DNA from: Hymenobacter siberiensis
GTDB lineage: Bacteria > Bacteroidota > Bacteroidia > Cytophagales > Hymenobacteraceae
Direction of reading: 5' to 3'
DNA length: 64,000 nucleotides
Assembly: GCF_018967865.2 (NCBI RefSeq)
Contig: NZ_JAHLZY020000001.1
Location: forward strand, 744,001-808,000
The notes under the pieces were generated by a model that was given only the letters and a program-made list of their open reading frames with translations, did no database searches and had not been told where the DNA came from. Below, piece by piece: positions 17,876 to 25,932 of the stretch (the stretch's first letter is position 1; the number at the start of each line of letters is the position of its first letter). The translations under genes and the position numbers were made by a program.

Positions 17876-18238
17876 ATGGCCATCATCAAAGTGCCCCAGG
17901 TTCATCGCAGGCCATTTGATAAAGGTGGCTCCCTAATGCAAGTCCTCGCTTGGGTCTTGATGAAGATAGTACCTAAGGCTAGCCCCGACTACGACGTGTG
18001 CTTCCCATCGGTCAGCTACTGGCTGGTTGAGATAGATGAAGCAGGGTACCCAATGCGCGAGATTGGATTTACCACACAGGATACCCCCATTCTGTTTGCT
18101 CCAACCCATCGCAATTTGGGCTTGTGGACGGATTCTGACCGCATCTTTTCCCGGGATGAGTCTGAAACGCAAGACGATTTTCCTTTTGATACAACTTGGA
18201 ACCACTTGCTCAAACTTTCCAAACAGGTTCCGTTTTAG
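17876..18238 (+). CDS. Hypothetical protein
   Basis: 120 residues, soluble, no signal peptide, not recognised. Visible features are a hydrophobic helix MQVLAWVLMKIV, an aromatic stretch VCFPSVSYWLVEIDEAGYPMREIGF and an acidic C-terminal part. Base composition is more AT-rich than plsY before it, and the next 300 bases hold repeats and a gene fragment, so this may be an acquired segment. The size and composition would also fit an orphan immunity-type protein, but nothing proves this. Confidence 0.55.
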   Translation: MAIIKVPQVHRRPFDKGGSLMQVLAWVLMKIVPKASPDYDVCFPSVSYWLVEIDEAGYPMREIGFTTQDTPILFAPTHRNLGLWTDSDRIFSRDESETQDDFPFDTTWNHLLKLSKQVPF

Positions 18239-18392
18239 GCCATCCAACAGGCCACTCCGCTGGCGCGCGTCTGCGACGCGCGGTCAATTGGCTTCGGGTC
18301 TCTGACTCGACCGCTGAACGAAACACCGCCGGCGGCTCACCGCCCAAGCATAATAAGCTGTTTGAGTTAAATTCTCGGGCCGTCTGCCTGAT

Positions 18393-18464
18393 GTAGAGAC
18401 GCATCTTTGCATCTCGTCGTTGAACAAAATCGGCCAACGACAAGACGCAAAGATGCGTCTCTAT
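18393..18464. repeat. Family C inverted repeat (GACGCATCTTTGC)
   Basis: Arms 18393-18421 and 18436-18464 pair over 29 bases with three mismatches around a 14-base centre. The rest of the 18239-18539 gap has no coding signal. A short palindrome (GCGCGTCTGCGACGCGC) lies near 18264. Confidence 0.75.
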
Positions 18465-18539
18465 ATCTTCCAGGCGTCGTTTTTTACTAACTCGAACCGA
18501 TTGTTAGGCTTGAGCAATGGCCAGCGTACTGCCTTCAGC

Positions 18540-18638
18540 ATGGCTGATTATTTCCGCGAACGTTTTGCTCTCACGCAAGAACGGATGGCCTCCTGGTTGG
18601 GCGTAAATCGTACCTCCCTGGCGCTGCCTGAGAACGGC
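18540..18638 (+). pseudogene. Fragment of an XRE-type helix-turn-helix regulator
   Basis: Only 33 residues are recognisable, starting MADYFRERFALTQERMASWL and continuing GVNRTSLALPENG, which matches the first helices of Bacteroidota XRE-like DNA-binding proteins. The rest is missing and the next gene begins 14 bases later. It is a remnant, not a functional repressor. Confidence 0.5.
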
Positions 18639-18652
18639 TTTATTTTTAGCAT

Positions 18653-19231
18653 ATGCTCCGTTTCCTGTCTGCCCTGATACTGGGTTTATCACTGCTAAAT
18701 CCCGCCCACGCCCAACGCTACAACGTGCCGCTAGCCACGCCGCCCGCCGGCTTTGCCTGGCAGGCGCTGCCCGACGGCAAAGCCGCCGCACTGCTTCCCG
18801 CCGGCTGGTACTACCGGGCCGAGGGCCAGAAAGGCGCGCCCACCTATTACCTTACCCAGGAGCAAATAGGCGAAAGCGGCGAGTTTCAAACGGGACTGGC
18901 GCTGCAAGTGGTGCGTAAGGCCACGGCCCACACTCGGCACCCGGCCCCGGAATACGCCGAGCTGCTGATGCTGCGCACGGGCTTCGGCCGGGGCCAGCAG
19001 GTACTGGAAAAAGCGGCTTCCGTGGAAGGCGCCTGGCACAAGTGGACGGTGCGCTACCGCGACGCTCCACCCGATGCCGACGCCCGCATCGTGTACCAGC
19101 TGGCCCTGGCCAATGCCAAAACTGACACTCTCTACCTGCTCACATTCGAAAGCCCCGAAAAAGACTGGGCTGCCGCCTGGCCGCTGGGCGAGGTGATGGT
19201 GCACGACCTGGTGCTGGATGCGCGGCAGTGA
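18653..19231 (+). CDS. Secreted hypothetical protein
   Basis: 192 residues with a Sec signal peptide (MLRFLSALILGLSLL..AHAQ). The mature part (RYNVPLATPPAGFAWQALPD..., PAGWYYRAEGQKGAPTYYLT) is a single domain whose central part resembles small PsbP/lipoprotein-like folds reading '..QALPDGKAAALLPAGW', but I cannot name the family. It is intact, starts just after the HTH remnant and has no obvious partner. Confidence 0.65.
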   Translation: MLRFLSALILGLSLLNPAHAQRYNVPLATPPAGFAWQALPDGKAAALLPAGWYYRAEGQKGAPTYYLTQEQIGESGEFQTGLALQVVRKATAHTRHPAPEYAELLMLRTGFGRGQQVLEKAASVEGAWHKWTVRYRDAPPDADARIVYQLALANAKTDTLYLLTFESPEKDWAAAWPLGEVMVHDLVLDARQ

Positions 19232-19388
19232 GCCACCGGCCAGTGCTGGCCGATGCCCGCCGGGGAACAATCGGCCCAGGTCGGGGTTTTGTCGGTTAGC
19301 TGGCCGGTGGCAGAATAAATTCCGGGGCTTTAGGCGTTTGTCCGGCATATTCAGCCGATGCTTATTCTCATCCACTTTCTTTTGTGTT

Positions 19389-19838
19389 ATGGCTACTTCC
19401 TCAGAAATGAATCGCAAAGACTTTCTGCAGCTCTTTGGGTTGGGCGCTACGGCCCTGGTGGCCTCGGCCTGCCTCGGCGGCTGCGGCAGTAGCAAGAGCA
19501 GCGACCCGGTGCCCGGCGCTTCCGGCATTGATTTCACCGTGGACCTTACCGCCGCCAGCAGCGCCCCGCTCAACGATGCGGCCAAAGGCTATCTCTACAG
19601 CCCCACGCGCGACGTGATTGTGGCCAAAACCACGGCCGGCACCTACGTGGCCTTGCAGGCACCCTGCCCCCACCAGGGTACCAGCGTGTACTTCAGCCAG
19701 GGCCAGAGCCGCTTCGTGTGCCCCAATCACAATGCCGTTTTCGACATTGCCGGCACCGTGCTCAGCGGCCCCTCGCCCCGCGCCCTAAAGCAGTACACCG
19801 TGACGCAAACCGGCACCTCGCTGCGCATCACGGGGTAG
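19389..19838 (+). CDS. Rieske [2Fe-2S] protein, exported or lipoprotein
   Basis: 149 residues. The N-terminus (MNRKDFLQLFGLGATALVAS) carries a short hydrophobic segment followed by cysteines (SACLGGCGSS), consistent with a lipoprotein or Tat-type signal. The Rieske motifs are both present: CPHQG (about residue 98) and CPNHN (about residue 117), giving the 2Cys-2His ligands of a [2Fe-2S] cluster. Stand-alone small Rieske proteins in Bacteroidota are probable periplasmic electron carriers; the partner is not evident here. ATG 19389 was chosen over upstream starts because the conserved N-terminal NRKDFL block follows directly. Confidence 0.85.
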   Translation: MATSSEMNRKDFLQLFGLGATALVASACLGGCGSSKSSDPVPGASGIDFTVDLTAASSAPLNDAAKGYLYSPTRDVIVAKTTAGTYVALQAPCPHQGTSVYFSQGQSRFVCPNHNAVFDIAGTVLSGPSPRALKQYTVTQTGTSLRITG

Positions 19839-19948
19839 GTGCGGGGCCGGGGTGGGCTGGCAGGGGGGGAATGCCCGCCGTTGGCGCGCTTATCAGCCGC
19901 CGCCCGCTACTTTTACCCCCGTATTCCCAACCTACAAACTTGCTCCGT

Positions 19949-21313
19949 ATGGCCAATTACCTCGCCGATAACCAAACCCGCTTTCTCGATGAGCTGATGG
20001 ACTGGCTCCGCATCCCGTCCGTGTCGGCCGACCCCAAGTTCCACGCCGATGTACTGAAAGCCGCCGACTTCCTCAAAACCCGCCTCGAAGAAGCCGGCGT
20101 GCAAAACGTCGAAATCTGCCCCACGGCCGGCAATCCCATCGTATACGGCGACTACATCGTGAGCCCCGAGGCCAAAACCGTTCTCGTGTACGGCCACTAC
20201 GACGTGCAGCCCGCCGACCCCTACGAACTCTGGAACTCGCCGCCCTTTGAGCCGGTGATTAAGGACGAAAAAATATACGCCCGCGGTGCCTGCGACGACA
20301 AAGGCCAGGTGTATATGCACGTCAAAGCCTTCGAAATGATGATGCGCGACGGCCAGGGCGGCGTGCCCTGCAACATCAAGTTCATGTTTGAGGGCGAGGA
20401 GGAAATCGGCTCCAACAACCTCGAAATCTTCGTGCGGGCCAATAAAGAGAAGCTGAAAGCCGACGTCATTCTGGTGTCCGATACCGGCATTCTGGCCAAC
20501 GATGTGCCCAGCATTGAGGTGGGCCTGCGCGGCCTGAGCTACCACGAAGTAACCGTGACCGGCCCCAACCGTGACCTACACTCCGGCCTGTATGGCGGCG
20601 CGGTGCAAAACCCCATCAACGCCCTGTGCGAGATGATTGCCAGCCTGCACGATGCCAACGGCCACATCACCATCCCGGGTTTCTACGACAACGTGGACGA
20701 GCTGAGCGCCGACGAGCGCGCCGAAATGGCCAAAGCCCCGTTCTCAGAAGATGAGTTCCAGAAGAGCATTGGCCTGCCCGATAGCTACGGCGAAAAAGGC
20801 TATAGCAGCATGGAGCGCACCAGCATCCGCCCCACGCTCGACGTGAACGGCATCTGGGGCGGCTACACCGGCGAGGGTGCCAAAACCGTCATCGCCTCGC
20901 AGGCCCACGCTAAAATCTCCATGCGCCTGGTGCCCCACCAGACTTCGGCCGAAATCACAGCCCTGTTCCAAAAGCATTTCGCCAGCATCGTGCCGGCCGG
21001 CGTCACCGTCGAAGTGCGCCCCCACCACGGCGGCGAGCCCGTGGTGACGCCCACCGACTCGGTAGCCTACAAAGCCGCCGCCGATGCCATGGAAACTACC
21101 TTCGGCAAGCGCCCGGTGCCCACGCGCGGCGGCGGCTCCATCCCCATCGTGGCCATGTTCAAGTCGGAGCTCGGCCTCGATACCGTCCTGCTCGGCTTCG
21201 GGCTCGATTCTGATGCCATCCACTCGCCCAACGAGCATTTCGGCGTGTTCAACTTCCTGAAAGGCATCGAAACCATCCCGCACTTCTACCGCAACTACGC
21301 GGCGGCCGAGTAG
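19949..21313 (+). CDS. M20-family dipeptidase
   Basis: 454 residues from ATG 19949. This zinc-dependent dipeptidase/carboxypeptidase-like family acts on short peptides. The two-metal site residues are visible: His in VYGHYDVQPADPYE, the bridging Asp in ARGACDDKGQ, the Glu pair in MFEGEEEIGS, Asp in VSDTG, and the late His in DAIHSPNEHF. The dimerisation domain with DLHSGLYGGAVQNP lies between about 190 and 330. It is cytosolic, since no signal peptide is present. It converges on the barrel genes across a terminator. Confidence 0.92.
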   Translation: MANYLADNQTRFLDELMDWLRIPSVSADPKFHADVLKAADFLKTRLEEAGVQNVEICPTAGNPIVYGDYIVSPEAKTVLVYGHYDVQPADPYELWNSPPFEPVIKDEKIYARGACDDKGQVYMHVKAFEMMMRDGQGGVPCNIKFMFEGEEEIGSNNLEIFVRANKEKLKADVILVSDTGILANDVPSIEVGLRGLSYHEVTVTGPNRDLHSGLYGGAVQNPINALCEMIASLHDANGHITIPGFYDNVDELSADERAEMAKAPFSEDEFQKSIGLPDSYGEKGYSSMERTSIRPTLDVNGIWGGYTGEGAKTVIASQAHAKISMRLVPHQTSAEITALFQKHFASIVPAGVTVEVRPHHGGEPVVTPTDSVAYKAAADAMETTFGKRPVPTRGGGSIPIVAMFKSELGLDTVLLGFGLDSDAIHSPNEHFGVFNFLKGIETIPHFYRNYAAAE

Positions 21314-21341
21314 ACGCCGGAGCTTCATCTTTATCAGCAGC

Positions 21342-21381
21342 AAAAAGCCCAGCTTCCGCAATGGAAGCCGGGCTTTTTTTT
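21342..21381. terminator. Bidirectional terminator between convergent genes
   Basis: AGCCCAGCTTCC pairs with GGAAGCCGGGCT around GCAAT, flanked by A5 on the left and T8 on the right, so it can serve both the dipeptidase and the minus-strand barrel gene. Confidence 0.8.
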
Positions 21382-21408
21382 GGTAAGTAGAAGTAGGGGA
21401 AGCGGCGC

Positions 21409-21999
21409 TTAGCGCCCGCCAAAGGAGTACGTCAGATACAGCTGAAATGCGCTGTTGCGGATGTTATTCTGCACCGTCACGCTGCCCGCAGTGCTCGATT
21501 TCTGCACGTTGGTGAATCCGCCGTTGTAGCGCAGGCCGATGCCTGGGCCGGTTTTGCGCTGGTAGCCCAGCCCAGCCAGGTAGCCAAAATCCAAGGTGTT
21601 GTAGAGGGGTTTGCGGTCCACGCTCACGCTGCCGGCCTTGTCCTGGGCGGCTACCAGGATGCCAAGCTGCGGTCCCGCCTCGAAGAACAGGCCATCGGCG
21701 TTGACGTGGAACGAAAGCGGAATATCAACGTAGTTCAGGCGGGTCGTTACATCAATGCTGGATACTTTCGCCCCCTTCTGTGAGTAGATAATTTCGGGCT
21801 GGAAGGCAAACATGTCGGTGAGGCCAATATTAGCAAAAATGCCGGCGTGAAATCCGAAAATGCTCTCATAGTTGGTGGCCTGCGCCCCCACGAAGCCGGA
21901 ATACGATGGCCCCGCTTTAATTCCCAGCGAAACATTCTGGGCCTGCGCCGCACCCATGAGCCCGGCTAGCAGCGCGAGGGTGAAAAGAGTCTTTTTCAT
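21409..21999 (-). CDS. PorT-like outer-membrane beta-barrel protein (copy 1)
   Basis: 196 residues. MKKTLFTLALLAGLMGAAQA is a signal peptide, so the start is 21999 and not the upstream in-frame ATG. The mature chain is an eight-strand type barrel: VSLGIKAGPSYSGF, FGFHAGIFANIGL, FAFQPEIIYSQKGAK, YVDIPLSFHVNADGLFFEAG, and a terminal strand AFQLYLTYSFGGR ending in an aromatic C-terminus. It is one of three adjacent paralogues on the minus strand, each with its own terminator. Function unknown; this fold group includes porin-like and adhesion-related proteins. Confidence 0.85.
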   Translation of the reverse strand: MKKTLFTLALLAGLMGAAQAQNVSLGIKAGPSYSGFVGAQATNYESIFGFHAGIFANIGLTDMFAFQPEIIYSQKGAKVSSIDVTTRLNYVDIPLSFHVNADGLFFEAGPQLGILVAAQDKAGSVSVDRKPLYNTLDFGYLAGLGYQRKTGPGIGLRYNGGFTNVQKSSTAGSVTVQNNIRNSAFQLYLTYSFGGR

Positions 22000-22091
22000 A
22001 AGTGAAGTAGATAGATGATGCCGCAAAGCTACGGGTTGGGCCAGGGGTACACCTGTCGGCCGTTTCAAGACTGTGACACCATCCGCAACGC

Positions 22092-22136
22092 AAAAGCCCG
22101 GTTTCCATTGCGGAAGCCGGGCTTTTAGTAGTGTGG
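22092..22136 (-). terminator. Terminator of barrel gene 2
   Basis: AAAAGCCCGGTTTCC pairs with GGAAGCCGGGCTTTT. The stem is nearly the same as that at 21342-21381, as if the gene and its terminator were duplicated together. Confidence 0.75.
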
Positions 22137-22148
22137 AGAAGCGGGCTA

Positions 22149-22751
22149 CTAGCGCCCCGTGCCCCCGAAAGCGTAGCCGAGGTTGAACCAGAACGTGCTG
22201 GAACGCAGGTTGCCGGTGCCCAGGTTGTTGGCCGCCGCGTCCTTATAGGTGTGGCTGATGCCGCCATCGTAGCGCACGCCCAGCGAGAGGCCCACCGGGA
22301 GCTGATAGCCCAGGCCCACCACGTAGTCGAGGGTCACCGGCGTCACGTCGCGGCTTTTGATGTCCGCACCACCTTCATCTTTGCCCGATAAGGCGAAGTT
22401 GACCTCCGGGCCGGCTTCAAAAAATAGCCCGTCGGCGTGGTAGCGGGCCAGCAGCGGCACGTTGATGTAGTCCACGTCGCGGCTCAGGTTAACCAGGTCA
22501 GTAGCATCGAAATACTGCTTGGTATACAGGGCTTCGGGATGGAAGGAAATGACTTCCCCAAAATACACGTCAGCCATCAGGCCGGCCTGGTAGGCCGAGT
22601 GGCTCTTGGATGTATAGCCGCTGCTGGTGTTGCCCGTGAGGCTGGTGATGCCATAGCCAGCCTTGATGCCAATGCTGTTGGCGGGCGTCTGGGCCTGCGC
22701 CGCACCAATGGTGCTGGCCAGCAAGGCGATGGGAAGAAGGACTTTTTTCAT
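22149..22751 (-). CDS. PorT-like outer-membrane beta-barrel protein (copy 2)
   Basis: 200 residues from the signal peptide MKKVLLPIALLASTIGAAQA; ORF sequence upstream of 22751 is unrelated to the family. Barrel signatures parallel copy 1: SIGIKAGYGITSL, ISFHPEALYTKQYF, YINVPLLARYHADGLFFEAG, YVVGLGYQLPVGLSLGVRYDGG, and the end FNLGYAFGG. The family-typical order of long strands and short turns is complete. It is separated from copies 1 and 3 by hairpin terminators, so the three are probably transcribed separately. Confidence 0.85.
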   Translation of the reverse strand: MKKVLLPIALLASTIGAAQAQTPANSIGIKAGYGITSLTGNTSSGYTSKSHSAYQAGLMADVYFGEVISFHPEALYTKQYFDATDLVNLSRDVDYINVPLLARYHADGLFFEAGPEVNFALSGKDEGGADIKSRDVTPVTLDYVVGLGYQLPVGLSLGVRYDGGISHTYKDAAANNLGTGNLRSSTFWFNLGYAFGGTGR

Positions 22752-22893
22752 TGTGAATAAATGATGAAGGTATTGATAGTCAGGTTTAAAGCTGCCGGAT
22801 ATATAGGGCTGAGGCATATACCGCCCGCACCGCAAATAGGTTGCTGAGGTAACCACCACGGGCGCATAGAAAAGCCACTGCGCTGCCAGCCCC

Positions 22894-22936
22894 AAAAAAA
22901 GCGGCCCGACTTCACGTTGAAGTCGGGCCGCTTTTT
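22894..22936 (-). terminator. Terminator of barrel gene 3
   Basis: AGCGGCCCGACTTCA pairs perfectly with TGAAGTCGGGCCGCT around a CGT loop, with A7 and T6 flanks. Confidence 0.8.
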
Positions 22937-22959
22937 TGCCTAATCGAAAGCTGTTCCGG

Positions 22960-23649
22960 CTACTTACCGCCGAACAGATAGTGCACCTGAAACTGGAACA
23001 CTGAGTTGCGCACGCTGGGGTTCTTGCCGTTAAACCCACTGGCCGCCGAAGAAAAGAGGTTTTTGGAATTGCCATCTTTATAGACCTGCGAGAAATCGCC
23101 GGCGTAGCGGATACCGATGCCCAGGCCGCTGGTAAGCTGGTAGCCGATGCCGCCCACGTAGCCAATCACCACTTTGTTAAGGTCATCGGTGCTGGTATTG
23201 GAGGAGCTAATCTGCTTGCCGCCGCCATCTTCAATGAAGTCGCGGTTATTGATGACGAAGCTGCCCTGTGGGCCCAACTCAAAGAACAGTCCCTTGCCAT
23301 TATCACCAATGGTGGTTTTCAGCAAAATCGGCACATCAATGTAGCCGATAGTCGATTTGAACGTGCCGTTGGTGGTGCTGGCCGAGGGGGTCGTGTAGTT
23401 GATGCCGTCGATGGAGGCGCCCTTCTGCGAATACAGCAGCTCGCCTTGCACCGAAATCAGGTCCGAAAAGCCGTAGTTGATAAGGCCGCCGGCCGAGAAG
23501 CCTGCCTTGTACTGATTGCCTTTCGAGTCGTTGCCGGAAAAAGTAGCACCGTTGAAGCCGCCTTTAAGGCCGAGTTTGAGTCCGGTTTGAGCTTGCGCCG
23601 CGCTGGTTAGCCCAGCCAGCAGTGCCAGCGATAGGATTGTTTTTTTCAT
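22960..23649 (-). CDS. PorT-like outer-membrane beta-barrel protein (copy 3)
   Basis: 229 residues from MKKTILSLALLAGLTSAAQA, the best signal peptide start. Barrel blocks: GLKLGLKGGFNGATFSGND, AGFSAGGLINYGFSDLISVQ, GELLYSQKGASIDG, GYIDVPILLKTTIG and the end VFQFQVHYLFGGK. It is longer than copies 1 and 2 because of larger loops (for example around DFIEDGGGKQISSSNTSTDD), which would be surface-exposed. It is the first gene of the trio by transcription; the MITE-like element lies about 170 bases upstream. Confidence 0.85.
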   Translation of the reverse strand: MKKTILSLALLAGLTSAAQAQTGLKLGLKGGFNGATFSGNDSKGNQYKAGFSAGGLINYGFSDLISVQGELLYSQKGASIDGINYTTPSASTTNGTFKSTIGYIDVPILLKTTIGDNGKGLFFELGPQGSFVINNRDFIEDGGGKQISSSNTSTDDLNKVVIGYVGGIGYQLTSGLGIGIRYAGDFSQVYKDGNSKNLFSSAASGFNGKNPSVRNSVFQFQVHYLFGGK

Positions 23650-23817
23650 GATTAATAAAAATGATAAGATGAATTCTGAAGACAATCTATTACAGTGATT
23701 CAGAATCAGGGAGTATATCGGCCCGGAGGGAGCATGGGTTGTGGAAAAGGCGTATTATTCTTTTGGTAAAATCTATCAATCAGCTTTACAGGGGCTTATT
23801 TTTGATGCCGGTCTACT

Positions 23818-23967
23818 GAAGCTGTTTAGAAAGTCCCCGAACGGTGATGCAGCGCGCAGCGCAGCATCTTGCTCGCCTCGTCAGGCCCGTTCAACGATGC
23901 GAGCGAGATGCTGCGCTGCGCGCTGCATCACCGTTTGAGTACCTTTTGTGACTTTCTAAATAAATCT
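23818..23967. mobile_element. MITE-like element sharing ends with the IS5-family element
   Basis: The left end GAAGCTGTTTAGAAAGTC (23818-23835) is identical over 18 bases to both ends of the IS at 43652-44566. The right end begins GACTTTCTAAA (23950-23960), matching 11 bases, then diverges. Between them lies a large inverted repeat, arms 23840-23876 and 23899-23935, complementary at 36 of 37 positions. At about 150 bases with no transposase it fits a miniature element mobilised in trans. No clear target duplication was found. Confidence 0.65.
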
Positions 23968-23978
23968 AATATATAAAT

Positions 23979-25115
23979 ATGAAGGGTGATGCTATTTTAA
24001 GGTTGAGCAAGACCGTAATGCCGGCGCTATTGTGGAGCTTGGCTACGTCCGGGGCCGCCGCCCAGACTGCTTATACCGCCGCCGCGCCGGTGCCGCCTGC
24101 GCCGTTCATTGTGGGCGCCTATGCCCAGGGCAGCATAATCATGGCGCACACTTATGCCATCCGGCACCTGGTAGCCTCGCATCCCACGGGCTTCGAAATC
24201 AACCTGCAGCGCCAGACGACCGGGGCCGCGCCCTGGCACGCGTGGTACAAGTTCCCAAAGGTGGGGCTGGCCCTCACGTACTACGACTTTCACAACCCGG
24301 TGCTGGGCTACGTTTTCTCGGCCAGTCCCTACATCAGCAAAACGTTTTCGCGCGGGCCGAAGCACGATTTCAGCTTCCGGCTGGGCGCGGGCCTGGCTTA
24401 CCTCACCAACCCCTACAACCAGGAAACGAACCATAAAAACACCATCGCCAGCTCGGCCCTGAATGCCACGCTGCAGTTCCGGTTCGAGTACGACTACGCC
24501 CTCACGCCGCACCTGGGCCTGCTGGTAGGGGCGGGGCTGAACCACTACTCCAATGGCGCCACCACCAAGCCCAACTTCGGCGTGAACCTGCCCTCGGTGG
24601 TGCTGGGGCTGAACTACCACCAGCAGCGCCCGGCCCCCACGCTTGCTTCGGGCGCGCCGCTGCCGGCCGAAATCGGGACCAATTTCTTCAATGTGAGCAC
24701 CAGCCTGGGCTTCAAGCAGCGCACCGAGGGCGACAAGCAGAAGTACCTGGTGAACTCCGTGACGCTGGCCGTGGGCCGCCGCGTCAACCGCAAATCCAAC
24801 CTGCTGCTGGGCGTGGAGGGCTTCAACGACCGCAGCCTGAAAGCCACCCTGGAAGACACCACCCGCGCCGGCGGCCCGCAGCCCGACGTGAAGAAAGCCG
24901 GCGTATTTGTGGGCCATGAGCTGCTATTCGGCCGGCTGGCTTTTGTGTCGCACCTGGGTTTCTACGTGTACTCACCCTACAAATCGAGCACGGCCTACTA
25001 CGAGCGCCTGGGCCTGAAATACCATTTTACCGACGTGGTATTCGGGGCCGTCGATTTGAAAATCCACCGGGGCGCGGCCGACGTAATCGAGTTCAAAGTA
25101 GGGGCAAAGCTGTAG
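23979..25115 (+). CDS. Acyloxyacyl hydrolase / PagL-like lipid A deacylase
   Basis: 378 residues with a signal peptide (MPALLWSLATSGAAAQ). The barrel-like chain contains FRFEYDYALTPHLGLLVGAG followed by LNHYSNGATTKPNFGVN, where the His-x-Ser-Asn pattern matches the catalytic His-Ser region of PagL-type 3-O-deacylases that trim lipid A in the outer membrane. It is longer than classical PagL (about 170), as is common in Bacteroidota versions with a C-terminal half of extra strands. It stands alone, downstream of the MITE-like element, which may now hold its promoter region. Confidence 0.7.
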   Translation: MKGDAILRLSKTVMPALLWSLATSGAAAQTAYTAAAPVPPAPFIVGAYAQGSIIMAHTYAIRHLVASHPTGFEINLQRQTTGAAPWHAWYKFPKVGLALTYYDFHNPVLGYVFSASPYISKTFSRGPKHDFSFRLGAGLAYLTNPYNQETNHKNTIASSALNATLQFRFEYDYALTPHLGLLVGAGLNHYSNGATTKPNFGVNLPSVVLGLNYHQQRPAPTLASGAPLPAEIGTNFFNVSTSLGFKQRTEGDKQKYLVNSVTLAVGRRVNRKSNLLLGVEGFNDRSLKATLEDTTRAGGPQPDVKKAGVFVGHELLFGRLAFVSHLGFYVYSPYKSSTAYYERLGLKYHFTDVVFGAVDLKIHRGAADVIEFKVGAKL

Positions 25116-25249
25116 CCGCGTGCCCCTATTTTTCGGCCGCTGATGACGCTTCGGCTGCCCCGGCCAATGTTTCGGTAGCGCCGGTTTGGCGCGGGCCGAA
25201 TCGGTTTCCATCTTTCGGCCGTGGTTCAACAATAGCCGCGCCTGCCGTC

Positions 25250-25932
25250 ATGGAAACCTTCTTCGCCCTTAACTGCTACCTGCACATCGCGGCCGGCTTC
25301 ACCGGGTTTTTTGTGGCTCCCGTGGCGCTGGCCGTGCGCAAGGGCGGGGCAGCGCACCGGCGCTGGGGGCTGGTGTTTTTTTGGTCGATGGTGGTGGCCG
25401 GCACCACGGCCCTGGCGGGCTCGTAGCACATTCACAGCACGTTTCTGCTGCTCACCGCCGTGTTCAGCCTGTACATGGCCGGCTTCGGCTACCGCTCAGT
25501 TTTCCTGAAAAGCCTGGCCTGGGATGCCCACATAGCGGCCTTCGGGCCGTAGCCGGCGTGGGGCTGCTCGTGTTCCTGGGCACGGTTGGGTATGCGGTGC
25601 TGTCCGGCAACATTCCCGTGGGCGTGTTCGGCAGCATCGGGGCCTTCACGGTTTTCCGCCAGCTGCGCGGCTACGCTAATGCCGGCCACTGGACCAAAAA
25701 CCAATGGCTGCTCAACCACATTTCGGGCTTTATGGCGTCCTACATTGCGGCCGTAACGGCGTTTTCGGCCACCAGCCTATACTTTATTCCGTTTTCGTAC
25801 AGCTTCCTGTGGCCCACGGCCATTAGGGTACCCATCATTATCTGGTGGCACCGGCGGGTGCGCGGGCAGCGGGTTATGCTGGCACCAGGCTCCGGTTTAT
25901 CCGGCTCACCAGCGCCGGCCCTTCGTAAATAA
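25250..25932 (+). pseudogene. Broken DUF2306-like membrane protein
   Basis: ATG 25250 opens METFFALNCYLHIAAGFTGF, a membrane segment. TAG 25424-25426 interrupts the frame, then HIHSTFLLLTAVFSLYMAGF continues in the same frame. Near 25540-25552 the coding frame shifts to VAGVGLLVFLGTVGYAVL, and the rest (GHWTKNQWLLNHISGFMASY, AVTAFSATSLYF) reads to 25932. The pattern of membrane helices with a conserved His (WLLNHISG) resembles DUF2306 proteins. One nonsense codon plus one frameshift make it a pseudogene. Its tail overlaps the end of pyrD. Confidence 0.7.

Noticed and set aside
23741..23938. 65-residue frame across the MITE-like element
   Set aside because: It runs through the terminal repeat and the hairpin arms, giving an Arg/Ala/Cys-rich product with no protein-like features.
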